Shown one piece after another: positions 6,804-9,380 of a DNA stretch of 9,380 bases. Within the stretch, counting starts at the first letter, position 1. Every line of letters begins with the position of its first letter. The translations under genes and the position numbers were made by a program. The stretch spans positions 1 to 9,380 of the forward strand of contig DKKR01000015.1 of NCBI GenBank assembly GCA_002455375.1, read 5' to 3'. The notes beneath the pieces are model-generated. The model ran no database searches and was not told where the DNA came from. It saw only the letters and a program-made list of their open reading frames with translations. The DNA comes from Bacteroidetes bacterium UBA6661. Lineage in GTDB: Bacteria > Bacteroidota > Bacteroidia > AKYH767-A > OLB10.

Positions 6804-8825
6804 ATGAAAAAGAAGCTCCTTTACATCAGCAATCAGCATGAGATAGTTCTTAAATTTATTATCTTTTGTCTTACAGCCTTTCTGATTATTAAAATGTTGC
6901 CGCATCAGGTAAGGTATAAGTTTGATTATTCTATATCTAAGCCCTGGACTGAGAAAGAACTGATTGCTCCGTTTGATTTTGCTGTTTTGAAAAATAAAGA
7001 TTCGCTCAATGCAGAGAAAAGAATTCTACTTCTCAACGCAACACTTTTTTTTGAACGTGACACTGCTGTTAAGGAGCAGGTTTTACAACGTGCAATAGCA
7101 CGTATTGATCCAACAGATAAACAAGAAGCAGAGTTATTGAAGCAGGAGATTTCAATTCTTGCTAATGAACTTTATAAGAATGGTGTAGCTGACGAAACTG
7201 CACGAACCATCTCCTTTGGGCAAGCCAAAGTAATCAAGGGTGTTGACCTGATACCTGCCAACAATTTTATTTTTGAAGATGATGCCGTTAATGAGTTGAC
7301 CCGTATTGCTAAGGAAAAACATATTGATGCTCCTGATAAGGCAATCTCAATACTTGCTCCTTTGGTGAGTAACGATTTAACTATTGACAAAGCAATGACT
7401 GACCGTTTTAAAGATGAGTTGATTGGGTCGGTCTCTGAAACGCGCGGAATGGTTAAGAAAGGCGATTTGATAATTGCCAAAGGTGAAGTTGTGACACGTG
7501 AAAAATATCAGGAGTTGGAATCTTTGAAATCAATCACTGAAGAGTATGCGCGTCCCAATAGACATGTTCTAATCGGACAGGTAATATTGGTTGTTTTATG
7601 TCTTTCGTTATTGATGATATTTCTGGCACAGCGCAGAAAAGATATTTTTCAGTCAAACAGAAGACTAAGTATTATTTTATTGATGGTGGTTTTTGATGTC
7701 TTTATATACACATGGTCGCTTAAAGTTGAAGCGGTGAGCTTATATATTGTTCCGCTATGTATTCTCCCCATTGTACTGCGAACTTTTTTCGATACAAGAC
7801 TTGCCTTGTTTGGCTACATTATCACAATATTAATTTTAGGATCAATCGCATCCAATGGTTTTGATTTTGTGTTTACACAAATTTGTGCGGGCATGATAAC
7901 TATTTTCAGTATTAAGGATATGCGTAACCGCTCGCATGTTTTCTGGGCTGTATTGTTTGTTTACATCGGTTATTTTATTTGTTATACCAGCCTCGAAATT
8001 ATTCACGCAGGAAATATGGTTAAAGTAAATTGGGAAAATTCTTTCTGGTTGCTTGCTAACGTTCTGCTGACACTTTTTGCTTATCCATTAATATATTTCC
8101 TTGAGCGCATTTTTAAAGTTACTTCTGATATTTCATTGATAGAACTTGCTGATAGCAACAATCCATTGTTACATGAACTGAGTATAAAAGCACCCGGAAC
8201 ATTTCAGCATTCATTGCAGGTTGCGAATCTTGCCGAGTCAGCAATGTTTAAAATCGGAGGCAATGCCTTGTTGGTCAGAGTAGGTGCATTGTATCATGAC
8301 ATCGGTAAAATGGATATGCCACTTTATTTTATTGAAAACCAGGTAACGCAGGTAAATCCACATGATGAGTTGTCTTTTGATGAAAGTGCAGGTATCATTA
8401 TCAGCCATGTGATTAAAGGAATAGAAAAAGCCAGAAAGCATAATTTACCCGATTTGGTTATTGACTTTATAAGAACACACCATGGTACATCACGTGTACA
8501 ATATTTTTACGAGTCGTATCTGAAAAATTATCCTGACAAGATTATTGATGAAAATGCATTTCATTATCCCGGTCCGAAACCTTTCAGCAGAGAGACTGCT
8601 GTGCTGATGATGGCAGATTCTGTTGAAGCTGCATCACGAAGTCTTAAGAAGCACGATTCTGAGAGCATCAATAAATTGGTTGATGATATTATTGATAATC
8701 AGATTGCGCATGGACAGTTTTCAAACTGTAATATTACTTTCAGGGATATTACTGAATTGAAAAGGCTGTTTAAGAAAATGCTTGGCAGTATCTATCACGT
8801 GCGAGTAGAATACATAGTGACGTGA
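6804..8825 (+). CDS. pgpH: 7TM-HD phosphohydrolase, PgpH-type cyclic di-AMP phosphodiesterase
   Basis: This 673-residue membrane protein has the full 7TMR-HD architecture. One N-terminal TM helix (about 16-34) precedes a large extracytoplasmic 7TMR-HDED domain (about 45-250), then a block of seven TM helices (about 254-435), then a cytoplasmic HD domain (about 455-640). Metal-binding residues are visible: H469 in GTFQHSLQVA, H498-D499 in YHDIGK, H535 in SHVIKG, H559-H560 in RTHHGTS and D605 in MMADSVEAA. Their spacing closely parallels that of Listeria PgpH as I recall it. The expected reaction is hydrolysis of cyclic di-AMP, which controls potassium and osmotic balance and wall homeostasis; the HDED domain is thought to sense an extracellular signal. 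I use the ATG at 6804 because a basic MKKK segment leads into the first TM helix. The gene begins 44 bases after rnpB, with no Shine-Dalgarno sequence. Confidence 0.92.
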   Translation: MKKKLLYISNQHEIVLKFIIFCLTAFLIIKMLPHQVRYKFDYSISKPWTEKELIAPFDFAVLKNKDSLNAEKRILLLNATLFFERDTAVKEQVLQRAIARIDPTDKQEAELLKQEISILANELYKNGVADETARTISFGQAKVIKGVDLIPANNFIFEDDAVNELTRIAKEKHIDAPDKAISILAPLVSNDLTIDKAMTDRFKDELIGSVSETRGMVKKGDLIIAKGEVVTREKYQELESLKSITEEYARPNRHVLIGQVILVVLCLSLLMIFLAQRRKDIFQSNRRLSIILLMVVFDVFIYTWSLKVEAVSLYIVPLCILPIVLRTFFDTRLALFGYIITILILGSIASNGFDFVFTQICAGMITIFSIKDMRNRSHVFWAVLFVYIGYFICYTSLEIIHAGNMVKVNWENSFWLLANVLLTLFAYPLIYFLERIFKVTSDISLIELADSNNPLLHELSIKAPGTFQHSLQVANLAESAMFKIGGNALLVRVGALYHDIGKMDMPLYFIENQVTQVNPHDELSFDESAGIIISHVIKGIEKARKHNLPDLVIDFIRTHHGTSRVQYFYESYLKNYPDKIIDENAFHYPGPKPFSRETAVLMMADSVEAASRSLKKHDSESINKLVDDIIDNQIAHGQFSNCNITFRDITELKRLFKKMLGSIYHVRVEYIVT

Positions 8826-8827
8826 TA
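8793..8827. repeat. 8-bp inverted repeat across the pgpH stop codon
   Basis: TATCACGT (8793-8800) and ACGTGATA (8820-8827) are perfect inverted repeats separated by 19 bases, and the second arm contains the pgpH stop. It sits at the convergent junction with the ABC permease and could act as a bidirectional transcript end. Neither side has a T-run directly after the stem: the nearest, T8 at 8843-8850, is 15 bases away. Assignment as a terminator is therefore weak. Confidence 0.35.
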
Positions 8828-8839
8828 AAATATTAAGAT

Positions 8840-9380
8840 TTATTTTTTTTCGCTCAAGACTGACAAACTCAGAATTGTAAAGAATAAACATAAGCCCGGA
8901 AAGAGTATCAGCCACCAGGCATCAATATTTTCTTTTGCCTGCGCCATCAGCCCACCTAAGGTAACGGTTCCGGGATTTACGCCTAAGCCAATAAACGAAA
9001 GACCTGATTCACTCAGTATTACTGCTGCCATTCCATATAAGAATATGGGTTTTACAACAGTAATTAAATTGGGTATTAAATGTCTGAATGCAATTTGTCT
9101 GAATGAAAATCCGGTAACAATTGCAGCATCAACAAAGCCTTCATTACGCAGTCGCTGTACTTCTGCCCTAATCATTCTTGATGGTTCAACCCAGAGTACC
9201 AATCCGAAAACTAATATTAATGTGATGATAGATGGTTGAAACAATGAAGAGAGGGCAATGATGATAATGAGTTGTGGTATGGCTACCATTACCTGTGTCA
9301 GCAGCGAAATCCAAAAATCAGGATTGAGATGTATGTGTTTTGTCTCTGTGATTTTTCTTTTATTGGAAATCTTCCAAAAT
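8840..9380 (-). CDS. DppC/OppC-type ABC transporter permease, C-terminal part (5' end off window)
   Basis: The frame is open to the right edge, giving 179 visible residues; the Met at 9289 is internal, because the preceding codons (FWISLLTQV) also match the family. The fragment covers the second half of a binding-protein-dependent permease domain. It shows a TM segment from IPQLIIIIALSS, the cytoplasmic EAA loop (DAAIVTGFSFRQIAFRHLIPN), then GMAAVILSESGLSFIGLGVNPG, a signature of peptide/nickel-type DppC/OppC permeases, and a last TM helix (WWLILFPGLCLFFTILSLSVL). It should form half of the inner-membrane channel of an oligopeptide, dipeptide or metal importer; the substrate cannot be told. 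The protein ends soon after the last helix (SEKK) and lacks the LxDALDP-like tail common in the family. Partner permease and ATPase genes would lie off the right edge. Confidence 0.9.
   Translation of the reverse strand, partial: FWKISNKRKITETKHIHLNPDFWISLLTQVMVAIPQLIIIIALSSLFQPSIITLILVFGLVLWVEPSRMIRAEVQRLRNEGFVDAAIVTGFSFRQIAFRHLIPNLITVVKPIFLYGMAAVILSESGLSFIGLGVNPGTVTLGGLMAQAKENIDAWWLILFPGLCLFFTILSLSVLSEKK

Noticed and set aside
7172..7480. A 102-codon minus-strand ORF within pgpH
   Set aside because: It is antisense to the 7TMR-HDED domain coding region and has no recognisable features or start signals.

Overview
The window looks like ordinary chromosomal core sequence from a member of the Bacteroidota, AT-rich by eye. 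The phylum call rests on two perfect TAnnTTTG -7 promoter boxes, the lack of Shine-Dalgarno sequences before most starts, lipoproteins with a compact SSC lipobox, a GldI-like FKBP lipoprotein, and a large secreted protein ending in Cys-rich DCxGxxxGTAxxD repeats. I cannot place it below phylum level.

Layout. (1) Positions 1-2477, minus strand: most of a secreted glucose/sorbosone dehydrogenase-type beta-propeller, followed by a PKD-like domain, a second beta-sandwich with a His cluster, and the first 90-bp (30-residue) Cys-rich tandem repeats. It runs off the left edge, so no stop codon is visible. (2) Positions 2689-6243, minus strand: a tight four-gene run, xerD-like recombinase, HI0933/YhiN-type flavoprotein, single-domain FKBP lipoprotein, two-domain FKBP lipoprotein. 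Junctions are a 4-nt ATGA overlap, a 10-nt gap and zero spacing. A small hairpin with a T-run follows the last stop. (3) Positions 6373-6760, plus strand: the RNase P RNA gene rnpB, divergent from xerD, with a clear promoter and a perfect P1 helix joining its ends. (4) Positions 6804-8825, plus strand: a PgpH-type 7TM-HD phosphohydrolase, the probable cyclic di-AMP phosphodiesterase. (5) Positions 8840-9380, minus strand: the C-terminal part of a DppC/OppC-type ABC transporter permease, convergent with pgpH and running off the right edge.

The functions are mostly housekeeping: chromosome dimer resolution, tRNA 5' processing, second-messenger turnover, envelope protein folding and solute uptake. 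The secreted dehydrogenase is the most lineage-specific element. I found no phage, IS element, CRISPR array, toxin-antitoxin pair, defence island, tRNA or rRNA, and I see no convincing new system. The points most worth checking are the repeat tail of the dehydrogenase, the paired FKBP lipoproteins with degenerate active sites, the xerD-led operon, and the rnpB-pgpH arrangement.
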